From assembly GCF_018141405.1 (NCBI RefSeq), contig NZ_CP058648.1, forward strand, positions 2,630,502 to 2,694,501: a stretch of DNA of 64,000 bases, given 5' to 3'. The translations under genes and the position numbers were made by a program. Numbering within the stretch: the first letter of the stretch is position 1; every line of letters starts with the position of its first letter. The notes under the pieces were generated by a model that saw only the letters and a program-made list of their open reading frames with translations, did no database searches and had not been told where the DNA came from. Below are positions 18,373 through 27,850 of this stretch, in pieces. This DNA comes from Serpentinicella alkaliphila. Its GTDB lineage: Bacteria > Bacillota > Clostridia > Peptostreptococcales > Natronincolaceae.

Positions 18373-19208
18373 TTTAATGCTGCCTCATATGTATTTTTCA
18401 TTAGCATAGCAATAGTCATGGGACCTACTCCCCCTGGAACAGGTGTAATAAAAGATGTCTTATGCATTACATCATCAAAATTAACATCCCCAACCATTTT
18501 ATCACCTAGTTTTATAATACCTGCATCTACTATTATGACGCCCTCTTTAATCATATCTTCAGTTAAGACCCCATGAACTCCTGTAGCACAAACAATAATA
18601 TCTGCTTTTAAAGTAGTTTCCTTTAGGTTTTTTGTTCTTGAGTGACAAATAGTAACTGTTGCATTTTCATTAAGTAAGAGCATTGCCGTAGGTAGTCCTA
18701 CTATATTGCTTCTTCCTAAGACTACAGCATTTTTACCCTCTATAGTTGTTCCAGTAGACTTAATAAGCTCAATTATCCCTTTTGGCGTACATGGCACAAA
18801 GGAAGGTCTATTTAATTGTAAATTTCCTATGTTTACAGGATGAAAACCATCAACATCCTTTTCGAAGGAAATATGTTCATTAACCGTATATTCATTAATG
18901 TGTTCAGGTAGAGGTAATTGCACTAAAATCCCATGAACTTTGTCATTGTAATTTAGTTCTTCTATTATTTTTAATAGCTCCAGCTCACTTATAGATTCTG
19001 GTAATCTATGGACTTCAGAATACATGCCTACCTCATTGCATTTCTTCTCTTTCATATTTACATATGTATGGGACGCAGGATCATCACCTACTATAACCAC
19101 AGCAAGTCCTGGAGTGAGATTAAACTCATCTTTTAGTTTTTGTATGCTACTTTTTAGTCCATCTAACATATCTTCTGATATTTTTTTTCCATCAATAATA
19201 GAGGCCAT
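18363..19208 (-). CDS. folD: Methylenetetrahydrofolate dehydrogenase/cyclohydrolase
   Basis: Bifunctional one-carbon enzyme of 281 residues converting methylene-THF to formyl-THF via methenyl-THF. The catalytic YVNMKEKKC (YxxxK) lies near residue 50, followed by HGILVQLPLPEH, the dinucleotide-binding VLGRSNIVGLPTA and the C-terminal TPVPGGVGPMT signature. It begins two bases after the nusB stop behind AAGGAGGTG. Confidence 0.97.
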   Translation of the reverse strand: MASIIDGKKISEDMLDGLKSSIQKLKDEFNLTPGLAVVIVGDDPASHTYVNMKEKKCNEVGMYSEVHRLPESISELELLKIIEELNYNDKVHGILVQLPLPEHINEYTVNEHISFEKDVDGFHPVNIGNLQLNRPSFVPCTPKGIIELIKSTGTTIEGKNAVVLGRSNIVGLPTAMLLLNENATVTICHSRTKNLKETTLKADIIVCATGVHGVLTEDMIKEGVIIVDAGIIKLGDKMVGDVNFDDVMHKTSFITPVPGGVGPMTIAMLMKNTYEAALKCV

Positions 19209-19210
19209 AA

Positions 19211-19615
19211 TTACACCTCCTTTTTAATTAGCTTATCTAATATCCCATTAATAAATGGACTAGATTCTTCTGTACTATATTTTTTTGCTAATTCCAAAGC
19301 TTCATTTATAGATACATTCTTTGGAATGTCATCAATATATTGCATTTCAGTGATAGCTAATCTTAAAATTGCTAAATCAACCTTAGCCAACCTATCAACG
19401 TGCCAACCAATTGCATACTGCTCGATCAATGCATCAACTTCTTCAATTTTTTCTAAAAATGATGTAACCGCAGTAGTGACATACTCCCTTTGCTCATCAA
19501 GTTGTTCACTTTCACTCTCTAAATAGTAGTTTAATATGTCCCTGTCATATTTTTTTTGCATACTCATTTCATATAGAATCTTCATACATAATTCTCTAGC
19601 CATTGCTCTTTTCAT
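19211..19615 (-). CDS. nusB: Transcription antitermination factor NusB
   Basis: RNA-binding antitermination protein of rRNA operons, 134 residues, all-helical. The N-terminal Arg-rich segment (KRAMARELCMKILYEM) and C-terminal DIPKNVSINEALELAKKYS and INGILDKL are characteristic. GGAGGG precedes the ATG. First gene of the nusB-folD-xseAB-ispA run. Confidence 0.95.
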   Translation of the reverse strand: MKRAMARELCMKILYEMSMQKKYDRDILNYYLESESEQLDEQREYVTTAVTSFLEKIEEVDALIEQYAIGWHVDRLAKVDLAILRLAITEMQYIDDIPKNVSINEALELAKKYSTEESSPFINGILDKLIKKEV

Positions 19616-19680
19616 TTGTTACCCTCCTAATATATTACCTATACTTGAATTTTACCCAAAAAACTATTTAATATAAATAT

Positions 19681-19705
19681 TTAACCCTCTATAAAAGAGG
19701 GTTAA
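19681..19705 (-). terminator. Hairpin after the Asp23-family gene
   Basis: TTAACCCTCT pairs with AGAGGGTTAA (10 bp, 5-nt loop), followed by an AT-rich run ATATTTATATT on the minus strand. Confidence 0.75.
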
Positions 19706-19723
19706 TGTTAGTAATTTATTATA

Positions 19724-20101
19724 TTATTGGTTCTCTTGCTTTGCTGGTTCCTGAGGGAAGTGAACACCCTGAACATGAATATTAACATTCATTGCTTTAA
19801 GACCAATCATAGTTTCTACTACTTTTATAACATTATTTTGGATTTCCCAAGATATATCTGGAATTTTGGTTCCATAGTCAACTATTATATATAAATCTAT
19901 AATTACTTCTTTTTCTTTAATTTCTAGCTTAACTCCCTTTGAAAGGCTCTTTTTCCCGAGCTTTTCTGCAATGCCATTGGCTAGACCACCACTCATTCCA
20001 GCTACACCTTTAACCTCTAGGGCTGCTAAACCAACGATAGTAGCAACTACCTCACTAGCTATTTTAACTTCTCCGTATTCTAATGTGTTAATAGCTTCCA
20101 A
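19724..20101 (-). CDS. Asp23/Gls24 (YqhY-like) envelope stress protein
   Basis: Asp23/Gls24-family protein of 125 residues, like YqhY, which is widely linked to lipid synthesis or the cell envelope in Firmicutes. The core includes GEVKIASEVVATIVGLAALE, VKGVAGMSGG and the LYIIVDYGTKIPDISW strand. The longest frame starts nine codons earlier, but GGAGGG lies inside that extension and places translation at the TTG used here. It sits between spoIIIAH and nusB, its usual neighbourhood. Molecular function is not established. Confidence 0.88.
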   Translation of the reverse strand: MEAINTLEYGEVKIASEVVATIVGLAALEVKGVAGMSGGLANGIAEKLGKKSLSKGVKLEIKEKEVIIDLYIIVDYGTKIPDISWEIQNNVIKVVETMIGLKAMNVNIHVQGVHFPQEPAKQENQ

Positions 20102-20174
20102 TTTGCTCCCTCCAATTTCGAAATCCAAACTATAAGGTAATTATACCAAAATAAATCAACTATGACAAACAATT

Positions 20175-20873
20175 CTATTTTTTATTCATAATTACTACAT
20201 TATCTAAAGGTATGAAGCTGGCTTCTCGTTTAATAATATCAACTATTTGGGCTACATCCTGCTGAGTTAAATCATCCGTATGAATAACTGTGCTTAATGA
20301 ATTATCTGTTATGTATACTAGAGCATCATTAAATCCTTTAGCCTTAATCATATTTTCAATTTTAACTTCTCTATCAACATTAGCGATAACTTGAAGTTTA
20401 ATTGTTTGAGCTTCATTTCTCATTTCAGAACTAGTAAGCTCACTTTTAACTATATTATCTAAATAACCAATCATTTCACTGCGTTTTTTATCTCTTTCAA
20501 TACGACCCTCTATAAAATATGCATTGCTAGATAAAGCCTTTTTATTTGTCAAAGTTTCCGTAATAGTAGCAGAAGTTTCCAATGCTACATCTTGAATACG
20601 GCTAGGATCCATACTATCAACTATAGATACTTCTTCTAAACCATCCTCTTCTTTTAAAAGCTCTTCATCTTCTATAAAAACTACTTCACCCTCATCTAGA
20701 ATCTCTGTCATCATTCCACTTTCTTTCATCATAGTCATCTGATACTTTTCATATTCACTAGATGTTTGTAGAAGTGATTGTCTATTCAAACTAAAATTAA
20801 TGTACCCTATTAAACACAACATTATTACTAGGGAAAAAATTACGAAGTTTTTTCTTCTTCTAACTGAACTCAT
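20175..20873 (-). CDS. spoIIIAH: Stage III sporulation protein AH
   Basis: Mother-cell component of the SpoIIIA-SpoIIQ channel, 232 residues. One membrane anchor (about residues 10-28, FVIFSLVIMLCLIGYINFS) is followed by an acidic linker (about 55-80) and a YscJ/FliF-like ring-building domain in the C-terminal 110 residues. ATG is chosen over the adjacent TTG because it is best spaced from AAGGAGGAG. Last gene of the spoIIIA operon. Confidence 0.95.
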   Translation of the reverse strand: MSSVRRRKNFVIFSLVIMLCLIGYINFSLNRQSLLQTSSEYEKYQMTMMKESGMMTEILDEGEVVFIEDEELLKEEDGLEEVSIVDSMDPSRIQDVALETSATITETLTNKKALSSNAYFIEGRIERDKKRSEMIGYLDNIVKSELTSSEMRNEAQTIKLQVIANVDREVKIENMIKAKGFNDALVYITDNSLSTVIHTDDLTQQDVAQIVDIIKREASFIPLDNVVIMNKK

Positions 20874-20950
20874 CAATAACTCCTCCTTACAACTTTAGGT
20901 TATATAAACAAATAATTCTAATATTATCTACCTTTTATTCTTCATTCAAT

Positions 20951-21541
20951 TTAGTTTTTAGGATATATTTGTACTTTATGTCCAGGTACTTGTAATACTG
21001 TTTTTACAGCATCATACAATTCAGCCTTTACTTCTATATTTTCTGCCCCCTCTGCTACTACAATTACACCATTAATTTGTGGTTTAATCTCTTTAAGTAC
21101 TAAAGGTTTTTGCTGGCTACCATTATTTGATGTAACTATATTTTGAGTTGAGCTTTGGGACGTCATTAAACGAACTCCACCACTTGAATCTTTCTCTTCA
21201 GTTGTATCGATTGAGTTAACTGTATTTGAAGCTGGAATTATTTCACTTCCCATTTCCAGTGTAATCATTACCTCTACCCTACCTACACCTCTCATTGTCT
21301 CAAGGATAGTTTTCAGTTTTTTCTCTAAAGCCTCCTCCTCTGTCAATTCTCGATTAGCTGTTTGGACCAGTACATCATCCTGAAGCTTTCCCGGGCTACT
21401 TTTAGTATTAGAGCTCTTAACAAAGAAATCACTATAGGCTATTAATGCAATAACTAGTACCGCCATCACAACAATTATATTTGCTACATGTTTCTTAGAT
21501 ACAAAATCCTTTAATTTCTCTCCAATTTTACTAAAGTCCAT
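20951..21541 (-). CDS. spoIIIAG: Stage III sporulation protein AG
   Basis: Membrane-anchored ring protein of the mother cell-forespore channel, 196 residues. The anchor is near residues 22-40 (IIVVMAVLVIALIAYSDFF); the C-terminal domain has LKTILETMRGVGRVEVMITL, typical of SpoIIIAG. The chosen ATG lies after GAGGAGG, one base past the spoIIIAF stop; the longer frame would overlap spoIIIAF. Confidence 0.95.
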   Translation of the reverse strand: MDFSKIGEKLKDFVSKKHVANIIVVMAVLVIALIAYSDFFVKSSNTKSSPGKLQDDVLVQTANRELTEEEALEKKLKTILETMRGVGRVEVMITLEMGSEIIPASNTVNSIDTTEEKDSSGGVRLMTSQSSTQNIVTSNNGSQQKPLVLKEIKPQINGVIVVAEGAENIEVKAELYDAVKTVLQVPGHKVQIYPKN

Positions 21542-21542
21542 C

Positions 21543-22169
21543 TTAATCCTCCTCACTTGTTTTTTTATTATAAATATATATATTTATATTTTCTTCTGAT
21601 AAATTATAGAAGCTGCTAAAATCATTTTTTATTGCTCTACCTTCGTTACTAGCTTGACTAAGAGTTTGTACAGAACTGTTTTTATTTAGACTAACGTCAA
21701 CTCTTACAGGCTCTATCCCCTTTGAACTCTTTGCTGATGTACCCTGGTGCTCTAAATATAATTCTACGCCTTTAATTAATCCGAAGTCCTTTGATTCCTT
21801 TTCTATGTCTAGCTCAATATTTTTTACTATGTATTGTGTTGTTTTCTCTATTCTGTTTTTCATTTGACTAGCTAAATTGTTCTTATATATTTCTAGAACT
21901 AATGCCTCTTGATGATATTGCATATTTTCTACTCTATTTACGGTAGTCACATATTCGATCTGGTTCGAAGCTTGGACAACCGTATCACTAAAATTTACTC
22001 CTTCTCTAAATATATGCAGGAGGGGATTTAAAATAACTACAATTATTAATAATCCCACTACAACATTTATATATTTTTTACTCTTGCCACTTGGTATTAT
22101 AATTTCTACAAAGGTTATAAAGATTATTACGGACATTATAGTTACAACCCAATTTTTTATTACCTCCAT
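21543..22169 (-). CDS. spoIIIAF: Stage III sporulation protein AF
   Basis: 208-residue SpoIIIA component with two N-terminal membrane segments (about 6-25 and 33-52) and a soluble C-terminal part. The opening MEVIKNWVVTIMSVIIFI and the KYINVVVGLLIIVVILNP segment are typical. It starts 4 nt after spoIIIAE. Confidence 0.93.
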   Translation of the reverse strand: MEVIKNWVVTIMSVIIFITFVEIIIPSGKSKKYINVVVGLLIIVVILNPLLHIFREGVNFSDTVVQASNQIEYVTTVNRVENMQYHQEALVLEIYKNNLASQMKNRIEKTTQYIVKNIELDIEKESKDFGLIKGVELYLEHQGTSAKSSKGIEPVRVDVSLNKNSSVQTLSQASNEGRAIKNDFSSFYNLSEENINIYIYNKKTSEED

Positions 22170-22173
22170 ACAC

Positions 22174-23352
22174 TCACCTCATCATTACAGTAATATTTCC
22201 AGTCCCGACTATAATTGCAATTGTTATAAAAAACATAATAGCTACGGATGATATTGTTGCAAATAAAAGTACTAAAGCACCACTCATTTCATTTAAACAC
22301 TTAACTAAATTACTTTGTGATAGAGGTTCAACTACGGCTGCACATAATTTATATATAGCTATTAGGGCTAATATTTTAATTACTGGCATAAGACAGATTA
22401 AAAATATAGTTATAAACCCAATAGCGCCAATTCCATTTTTTAAAATTAACGAAGCACCTATAACAGTATCCATTGCATCTGATAAAAATCCACCTACTAT
22501 TGGTACAAATTTATCAACTGCGAACTTAGCTGTTCTAATAGTAATGCCATCTACCGTTGAGGATGTTAAGCCTTGTACTGTTATTACTCCTACAAAGGCT
22601 GTAAACATAAAGCCTAAAACTAAGGCCGCTGCCTGCTTAATTAAGGTTGCTAGCTTTGTTACCTGTATTTTTGTTGAAAAATTATTTACTATAGATAAAA
22701 CAGCAGAGAATAGAACTAATGGCAATACTACAGTTTTTATAACTGTACCAATTATACCTATTGCACCGATTAAAAATGCTTGAAAGAAAGCTGATGTGGT
22801 TATACCCCCCATAGCAATTATCATTGCCAGAAGAATAGGCATTAGTGTTTGCATAAATGTAACCATCATATCTATAGTTTCTTTACCTAAATTAATAGCA
22901 ATTATGAAGCTACGGATTGTTATTGAAGCTATTACTAAATAACAAGCGTTATATGCAAGCTTTGCTACTACATCATTTTCAAAGGCACTTTGTAGGTTCG
23001 ATAATATACTGCATATGGCAGATAATATTATTATCTGGCCCAGAAGCTTCCAATTAGCTACAATCTCTCTAAACAAATAGTTTAGACTGCCTAATAAAAT
23101 TTGTTTAAAAGATAAAGTTTCCTCTCCCCTAATGAGCTTTTGTAAAAAGCTCTTTATTTCAATTTTGGGAAAAAACTCATCAAAATCTCTATTAATTGTA
23201 TTTAATATATCTTGCAGTTCCTGTGTGTCTACATTATCAATTTGATTAATTACTATATTCTCAGGACTTAATGACCCCTTATCCTCATTAGCGTAAGCGA
23301 AACATACATTAAATAGGTATATCACAAAAATCAGCATTAGTACTTTTTTCAT
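22174..23352 (-). CDS. spoIIIAE: Stage III sporulation protein AE
   Basis: Large polytopic membrane protein of the SpoIIIA channel, 392 residues, with a probable signal peptide (MKKVLMLIFVIYLFNVCFAYA) and about eight membrane segments. Conserved-looking stretches include GGITTSAFFQAFLIGAIG and FVPIVGGFLSDAMDTVIG. It may form the membrane channel of the feeding-tube apparatus. Confidence 0.95.
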   Translation of the reverse strand: MKKVLMLIFVIYLFNVCFAYANEDKGSLSPENIVINQIDNVDTQELQDILNTINRDFDEFFPKIEIKSFLQKLIRGEETLSFKQILLGSLNYLFREIVANWKLLGQIIILSAICSILSNLQSAFENDVVAKLAYNACYLVIASITIRSFIIAINLGKETIDMMVTFMQTLMPILLAMIIAMGGITTSAFFQAFLIGAIGIIGTVIKTVVLPLVLFSAVLSIVNNFSTKIQVTKLATLIKQAAALVLGFMFTAFVGVITVQGLTSSTVDGITIRTAKFAVDKFVPIVGGFLSDAMDTVIGASLILKNGIGAIGFITIFLICLMPVIKILALIAIYKLCAAVVEPLSQSNLVKCLNEMSGALVLLFATISSVAIMFFITIAIIVGTGNITVMMR

Positions 23353-23363
23353 ATACTCACATC

Positions 23364-23750
23364 CTAAGGTACGATATTTATAATTAGATCCATCAAAGAT
23401 ACTAAAATAGGTACTGCTAAAAACATTATCAGGATCTTTCCGGCAAATTCAATTTTCGAAGCTATAACCCCTTCCCCCGCATCTTTACATATTTGGGAAC
23501 CAAATTCAGCAACATATGCTATACCAACAATTTTTAAAATTGTTGTTAGATAAATATCATCAATTTGGATTTGTGAAGATAATTGGTTAAGAATAACTAG
23601 CACAGCCTGTAATCTAGAAATTACAAATAGAAATATCAAAATACCTGTAACTATACTTATATATATACCTATTTCTGGATTTTGCTTTTTAACTATTACA
23701 GAAAGTATTGTGGCAACTAGGCCTATAGCAACAATTTGAAATATCTCCAT
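23364..23750 (-). CDS. spoIIIAD: Stage III sporulation protein AD
   Basis: 128-residue hydrophobic protein with about four membrane segments. The conserved AYVAEFGSQICKDAGEG is a hallmark of SpoIIIAD. It lies between spoIIIAC and spoIIIAE with short gaps. Confidence 0.94.
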   Translation of the reverse strand: MEIFQIVAIGLVATILSVIVKKQNPEIGIYISIVTGILIFLFVISRLQAVLVILNQLSSQIQIDDIYLTTILKIVGIAYVAEFGSQICKDAGEGVIASKIEFAGKILIMFLAVPILVSLMDLIINIVP

Positions 23751-23762
23751 ATAATCACACCC

Positions 23763-23966
23763 TTAATATAGCTGAAACATGGTTTTTACAGTATCAAATA
23801 AGTTACTTATTAAATTTATTACTATCATTAAAACTACTACAACCCCAACTAAAGTTGTCATCATTGCTTGTTCATCTCTTCCAGCATGCTTTAACACCTG
23901 ATTTAATACTGAAACCAATATACCTATTGCAGCAATTTTAAAAATCAAATCAACATTTATAATCAT
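23763..23966 (-). CDS. spoIIIAC: Stage III sporulation protein AC
   Basis: 67-residue protein with two membrane helices, normal for the family. The motif VLKHAGRDEQAMMTTLVGVV is typical. It begins after GGGGGAAAC and precedes spoIIIAD. Confidence 0.95.
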   Translation of the reverse strand: MIINVDLIFKIAAIGILVSVLNQVLKHAGRDEQAMMTTLVGVVVVLMIVINLISNLFDTVKTMFQLY

Positions 23967-23993
23967 TCTGTTTCCCCCTAATTGAAAAGTATA

Positions 23994-24515
23994 TTAAAAC
24001 AAAATAATCACTACGGATATACCAAATAAGAAGCCTAGATTTTTATATAACTGTACATTTTTATTTTGCTCTACTATCGATTGCTCGTAGCTACGCTTTA
24101 TTTCTTCCATTGCTAAACGAATATGTTTTACCTGATCATCGATGTCAGATATACCTAGACTATTACCTAGCTGAATTAGTAGCTCTATATCTTCTTTTTT
24201 TAGTACACTATGTTTTGTTTCTTCTTTTATAGCTAGCTGCCAGGCATCAGAAAATGTTTGTCCATCTTTTTTTTCTAGGATTTCTACTGTTTTACTAAAA
24301 ATTTTAGCAATCTCGCTTTTACTTCTTTTAGAGATTTTTTTTAGTAACAAGGGTAGTGGAGTTGCAGAGTAAACAATTTCTGATTCAAGCATTTGAAGTG
24401 TTCCTATTATGTTATTTAATAGCTTTGTTCGCTCAGTATAGGATTTGGCATATATTACTCCAATAAGAGTACTACAACCTACAATTAGTGTTGAAATAAT
24501 TAACTTTACTATCAT
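23994..24515 (-). CDS. spoIIIAB: Stage III sporulation protein AB
   Basis: 173-residue protein with membrane helices at both ends and a GspF-like helical middle, as in SpoIIIAB. Recognisable parts are RTKLLNNIIGTLQMLESEI and the LGISDIDDQVKHIRLA segment. It is 6 nt downstream of spoIIIAA. Confidence 0.93.
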   Translation of the reverse strand: MIVKLIISTLIVGCSTLIGVIYAKSYTERTKLLNNIIGTLQMLESEIVYSATPLPLLLKKISKRSKSEIAKIFSKTVEILEKKDGQTFSDAWQLAIKEETKHSVLKKEDIELLIQLGNSLGISDIDDQVKHIRLAMEEIKRSYEQSIVEQNKNVQLYKNLGFLFGISVVIILF

Positions 24516-24521
24516 TTTTTC

Positions 24522-25529
24522 TCACCCGACTTTGTTTTTAATTGCAACATTCACAATTTCATTCAATGTATTTCCATCAATTATCTTTTCTATTGTTCCG
24601 ATACCCTTTGAATTAGAAAGTACTATTATTCTCTTAAATACTTTCCTCTCAATTAATGAGCCTATGACCTTCCTTTGTACGATATCTTCAATGGATTTAC
24701 CATGTACAGTTGTTATTAAACTGATACCGGCTAATAGGGCCTCCTCTATGGCATCACTATCCTCCCTCCTTCCAATTTCATCTGTCGCAATAATATGTGG
24801 GGACATAGCCCTTATTAAAATCATCATACCAACTGCTTTAGGACAAGAATCTAGTATATCTGTTCTTGGTCCTAGATCATTTTGTGGTACTCCCTGGAAG
24901 CAAGCCCCAATCTCAGATCTTTCATCTACAACACCTATCTTCTTACCTTTAAAACTTAATGAAGGTACTCCTATACTTAAGTTCCTTATTATATCTCTAA
25001 GTAATGTGGTTTTCCCACACTGAGGAGGAGAAATAATTAAGGTGTTTAAAAATTCACCATTACTAATCAAATAATTTAAAACAGGAGTAGATACTCCTTT
25101 TTTCTCCCTCGAAATACGTATATTTAAACCAGAAAAATCTTTAATCGATCTTATATCATTCCTTGAACCTAACACTTTTCCTACTATACCTACCCTATGT
25201 CCACCCTCAACGGTTATATATCCGTTTCTAAGCTCCTCTTCTACGGAGTATATTGAATAATTCGTAACGAACTGTAGTGTATTTTCAATATTCTTTTTAG
25301 AAACTATAAAGCTATTAATTGGACTATCCGAAACAATGCCTTCATAGGTTATAAAGAAGTCCTCGTTGTTTAAATTTATCATTAGGGGTTTATTGACTCT
25401 AAGTCTTATTTCTTCAAGCTCATTTTTGATTTTTAATGGTAATTTATTAATAACTCCCCTAACCTCGGGGCATAATAGCATCTCAATTTTATAATTTACA
25501 TTAAGAGGTGATATTCTCTCCACAAACAT
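24522..25529 (-). CDS. spoIIIAA: Stage III sporulation protein AA, ATPase
   Basis: Secretion-type ATPase that energises the SpoIIIA channel, 335 residues. The P-loop is PPQCGKTTLLRDI and the Walker B region is HIIATDEIGR; ALLAGISLITTVHG follows. The N-terminal domain includes GGHRVGIVGKV. First gene of the operon, with GGAGGG nine bases before the ATG and a sigma-E-like promoter upstream. Confidence 0.97.
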   Translation of the reverse strand: MFVERISPLNVNYKIEMLLCPEVRGVINKLPLKIKNELEEIRLRVNKPLMINLNNEDFFITYEGIVSDSPINSFIVSKKNIENTLQFVTNYSIYSVEEELRNGYITVEGGHRVGIVGKVLGSRNDIRSIKDFSGLNIRISREKKGVSTPVLNYLISNGEFLNTLIISPPQCGKTTLLRDIIRNLSIGVPSLSFKGKKIGVVDERSEIGACFQGVPQNDLGPRTDILDSCPKAVGMMILIRAMSPHIIATDEIGRREDSDAIEEALLAGISLITTVHGKSIEDIVQRKVIGSLIERKVFKRIIVLSNSKGIGTIEKIIDGNTLNEIVNVAIKNKVG

Positions 25530-25553
25530 AACATGTCCCTCCTTTATATATAA

Positions 25554-25582
25554 TCTATATTTATATACAAGCTCAAATATTC
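25554..25582 (-). promoter_or_regulatory. Sigma-E-like promoter of spoIIIA
   Basis: On the minus strand GAATATT, 14 nt, then AATATAGA resembles the sigma-E pattern and lies about 25-50 nt before spoIIIAA. The operon is sigma-E dependent in studied spore formers; the -10 match here is imperfect. Confidence 0.4.
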
Positions 25583-25592
25583 TTAAAATGAT

Positions 25593-25629
25593 AAAAAAAA
25601 GAAAACCAACATATAAAACGTTGGTTTTC
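25593..25629 (-). terminator. Terminator before spoIIIAA
   Basis: GAAAACCAAC and GTTGGTTTTC pair perfectly (10 bp), followed by TTTTTTTT on the minus strand. It ends the CD1247-type gene transcript. Confidence 0.92.
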
Positions 25630-25648
25630 TCACATTTTTAAATTATTT

Positions 25649-26131
25649 TTATTCTTCGTCTTCTTCGATTACTGTACATGTGTCTTCATCATCAAAGTGA
25701 TGTGAACAGCAGCATCCTTCATGCTCATGGTATTCTATTTCTAGGTCGTCTATGTCAACAACTTCTTCGCAGTTAGGGCAAATTACCTTATCTGCATCTT
25801 CGTCATCATATAAAATGTCTTCATCAACATAAAATGTTCTTTCGCATGTTGGACATTCTATTTCTAAGTAGTCAATTTCTTCATCTTCATCATCTTCGAA
25901 ATCTTCATCTTCATAAATATCTTCTTCTACTTCAGCTAAATCCTCATCGATAGTTTCAATATACTCAGATAAATTTCTTTGCTCCTCTAATACCTCATCA
26001 ATAACTTCAGCGAAATCTTCTAAAGTGTCGATAATGTTAAGGATTAGTTTTGCATTTTTAGAGTTCTCGTTTAGTTTTAACCCCTCTGCTAAGCCTCTTA
26101 AGTATGCTACGTTTTCATGTAAATGTGACAT
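25649..26131 (-). CDS. CD1247-type acidic protein with zinc ribbons
   Basis: 160-residue, extremely acidic protein. The N-terminal 50 residues (ENVAYLRGLAEGLKLNENSK) match the CD1247 N-terminal domain common in Clostridia. The middle is an Asp/Glu run. The C-terminal half has two CxxC pairs (CPTCERTFYVDED and CPNCEEVVDID), expected to bind one zinc, and a final His/Cys cluster EGCCCSHHFDDE that might bind another metal. Function is unknown. It lies between efp and the spoIIIA operon with its own terminator. Confidence 0.85.
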   Translation of the reverse strand: MSHLHENVAYLRGLAEGLKLNENSKNAKLILNIIDTLEDFAEVIDEVLEEQRNLSEYIETIDEDLAEVEEDIYEDEDFEDDEDEEIDYLEIECPTCERTFYVDEDILYDDEDADKVICPNCEEVVDIDDLEIEYHEHEGCCCSHHFDDEDTCTVIEEDEE

Positions 26132-26184
26132 TGTACAACCTCCTTTTTTAAACTCTTTTTATATTATTGCATTAAAAAAACTTT

Positions 26185-26742
26185 TTATACTCTTGACATG
26201 TACTCTTCTGTTCTTGTATCTATACGGATTACATCCCCTTCATTTACGAAAAGAGGTACGTGTACTACTGCACCAGTTTCAACTTTAGCAGATTTAGTAA
26301 CGTTAGAAGCAGTGTCACCTTTAATTCCAGGCTCTGTCTCAATAATTTTTAACTCAACAAAGGTTGGAGGATCAACTTGGAATGCTTTTCCTTGATAGAA
26401 TTTGATTACTGCGCTATCATTCTCTTTTAAGAACTTAATTGCCCCTTCAACTTCCTCGAATGTTAATGGAAATTGCTCAAATGTTTCATTATCCATGAAG
26501 TAGTAAAGATCTCCATCATTGTATAGATATTGCATTTCCTTAGTTTCAATATGAGCCCTAGGAAATTTATCATTAGGGTTGAAAGCTTCTTCTCTTGTAG
26601 ATCCTGTTTTAAGATTTTTGTATTTAGTTCTAACAAACGCTGCACCTTTACCAGGTTTAACGTGTTGGAAATCAATTACTACATAAGGTTCATTGTTTAA
26701 TACAAAAGTCATACCCTTTCTAAAATCACCAGCTGATATCAT
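26185..26742 (-). CDS. efp: Translation elongation factor P
   Basis: 185-residue tRNA-mimicking factor that relieves ribosome stalling at polyproline runs. Domain I carries K32 in [14 protein letters not shown], the site that is modified in many bacteria. Domains II and III are complete, ending with [17 protein letters not shown], close to the EF-P signature. No epmA/ymfI-type modification gene is in this window. It follows pepQ. Confidence 0.97.
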   Translation of the reverse strand: MISAGDFRKGMTFVLNNEPYVVIDFQHVKPGKGAAFVRTKYKNLKTGSTREEAFNPNDKFPRAHIETKEMQYLYNDGDLYYFMDNETFEQFPLTFEEVEGAIKFLKENDSAVIKFYQGKAFQVDPPTFVELKIIETEPGIKGDTASNVTKSAKVETGAVVHVPLFVNEGDVIRIDTRTEEYMSRV

Positions 26743-26774
26743 ATGTATCCCTCCATATATTGTTGTTTATATTT

Positions 26775-27839
26775 TTATATATTTAGTTCTATTAATTCCT
26801 TTGTTGATTTAGATAGAACTTCATAACCATTTTCAGTTACTACAACTAAGTCCTCAATTCTTACTCCACCGAAGTTCGGTAAATATATACCAGGTTCAAC
26901 TGTTACTATCATTCCTGGCTCTAACACAATATCCCCTAGAGGGCCTAAGGTCGGCATTTCATGAACCTCTAATCCAAGACCATGTCCAAGATTATGACCG
27001 AAATATTCTCCATAACCTTTGTTAGTTATAATATCCCTTGCTATCTTATCTACTTCTTTACCCATTAAGCCAGGTTTTACACTCTGAAGAGAAGTTTGTT
27101 GTGACTCTAAAACAATATTATATATTTCTTTTTGCTTATCATTAGCTTTTCCAATTACTACTGTTCTAGTCATATCAGAACAATAGCTATTATAAATACA
27201 TCCAAAATCAAAGGTAATAAAGTCACCTTCTTCAATAACTTTATTAGATGCCTTTCCATGGGGAAGAGATGATCTTACACCGGAAGCGACTATAAAGTCA
27301 AAGCTATTTTTAGCTGCACCATTCTTTCTCATAAAAAACTCCAGCTCTAGAGCTAACTCTAATTCTGTTTTGCCAGGTTTAATTAATGGTAAAATAAATT
27401 CAAAGCCTTTATCCGCAATAGCAGCAGCAGTTCTAATACTATCTATTTCTTCTTCTGTCTTAATCATTCTTAATTTATTAATTGCTTGTCCCAACTCAAT
27501 TAACTGTATACCCTCTAATTTAGAGCTTAAATCAGTAAATTGCTGATAGGTCACAAACATATCTTCAATACCTAATTTGGTAATTTTTTTACTTAAAATA
27601 AAATCTTCTAGAGTTTTATCCTTTGTTACTTCAACAATTTCAATGCCTATGCACTGTTTTTGAGCCTGTTCTATGTATCTAAAATCAGTTAAAAAATATG
27701 TTTTATCTTTCAGTATTAAAACATTCCCTGTGGATCCAGTAAAATTAGATACATATAATCTATTTTCAGGTTTAGAAATTAGAATAGCATCTAAATCCAT
27801 TTCCACTAATACTTCTTTAGCTCTACTTAATCCCATCAC
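26775..27839 (-). CDS. M24 family Xaa-Pro aminopeptidase/dipeptidase
   Basis: Metallopeptidase of 354 residues that removes residues next to proline. The N-terminal creatinase-like domain (1-125) is followed by the pita-bread catalytic domain. Metal ligands are visible in [17 protein letters not shown] (two Asp), [14 protein letters not shown] (His), [10 protein letters not shown] (Glu) and GGVRIED (Glu). The start is GTG eight bases after AGGGG; an ATG one codon later is possible. Members next to efp and aroQ are common in Firmicutes. Confidence 0.95.
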   Translation of the reverse strand: MMGLSRAKEVLVEMDLDAILISKPENRLYVSNFTGSTGNVLILKDKTYFLTDFRYIEQAQKQCIGIEIVEVTKDKTLEDFILSKKITKLGIEDMFVTYQQFTDLSSKLEGIQLIELGQAINKLRMIKTEEEIDSIRTAAAIADKGFEFILPLIKPGKTELELALELEFFMRKNGAAKNSFDFIVASGVRSSLPHGKASNKVIEEGDFITFDFGCIYNSYCSDMTRTVVIGKANDKQKEIYNIVLESQQTSLQSVKPGLMGKEVDKIARDIITNKGYGEYFGHNLGHGLGLEVHEMPTLGPLGDIVLEPGMIVTVEPGIYLPNFGGVRIEDLVVVTENGYEVLSKSTKELIELNI

Positions 27840-27850
27840 ATTATTCGCCC

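Noticed and set aside
24445-25023. 192-codon plus-strand frame
   Set aside because: Antisense to spoIIIAA and spoIIIAB, both clear genes.
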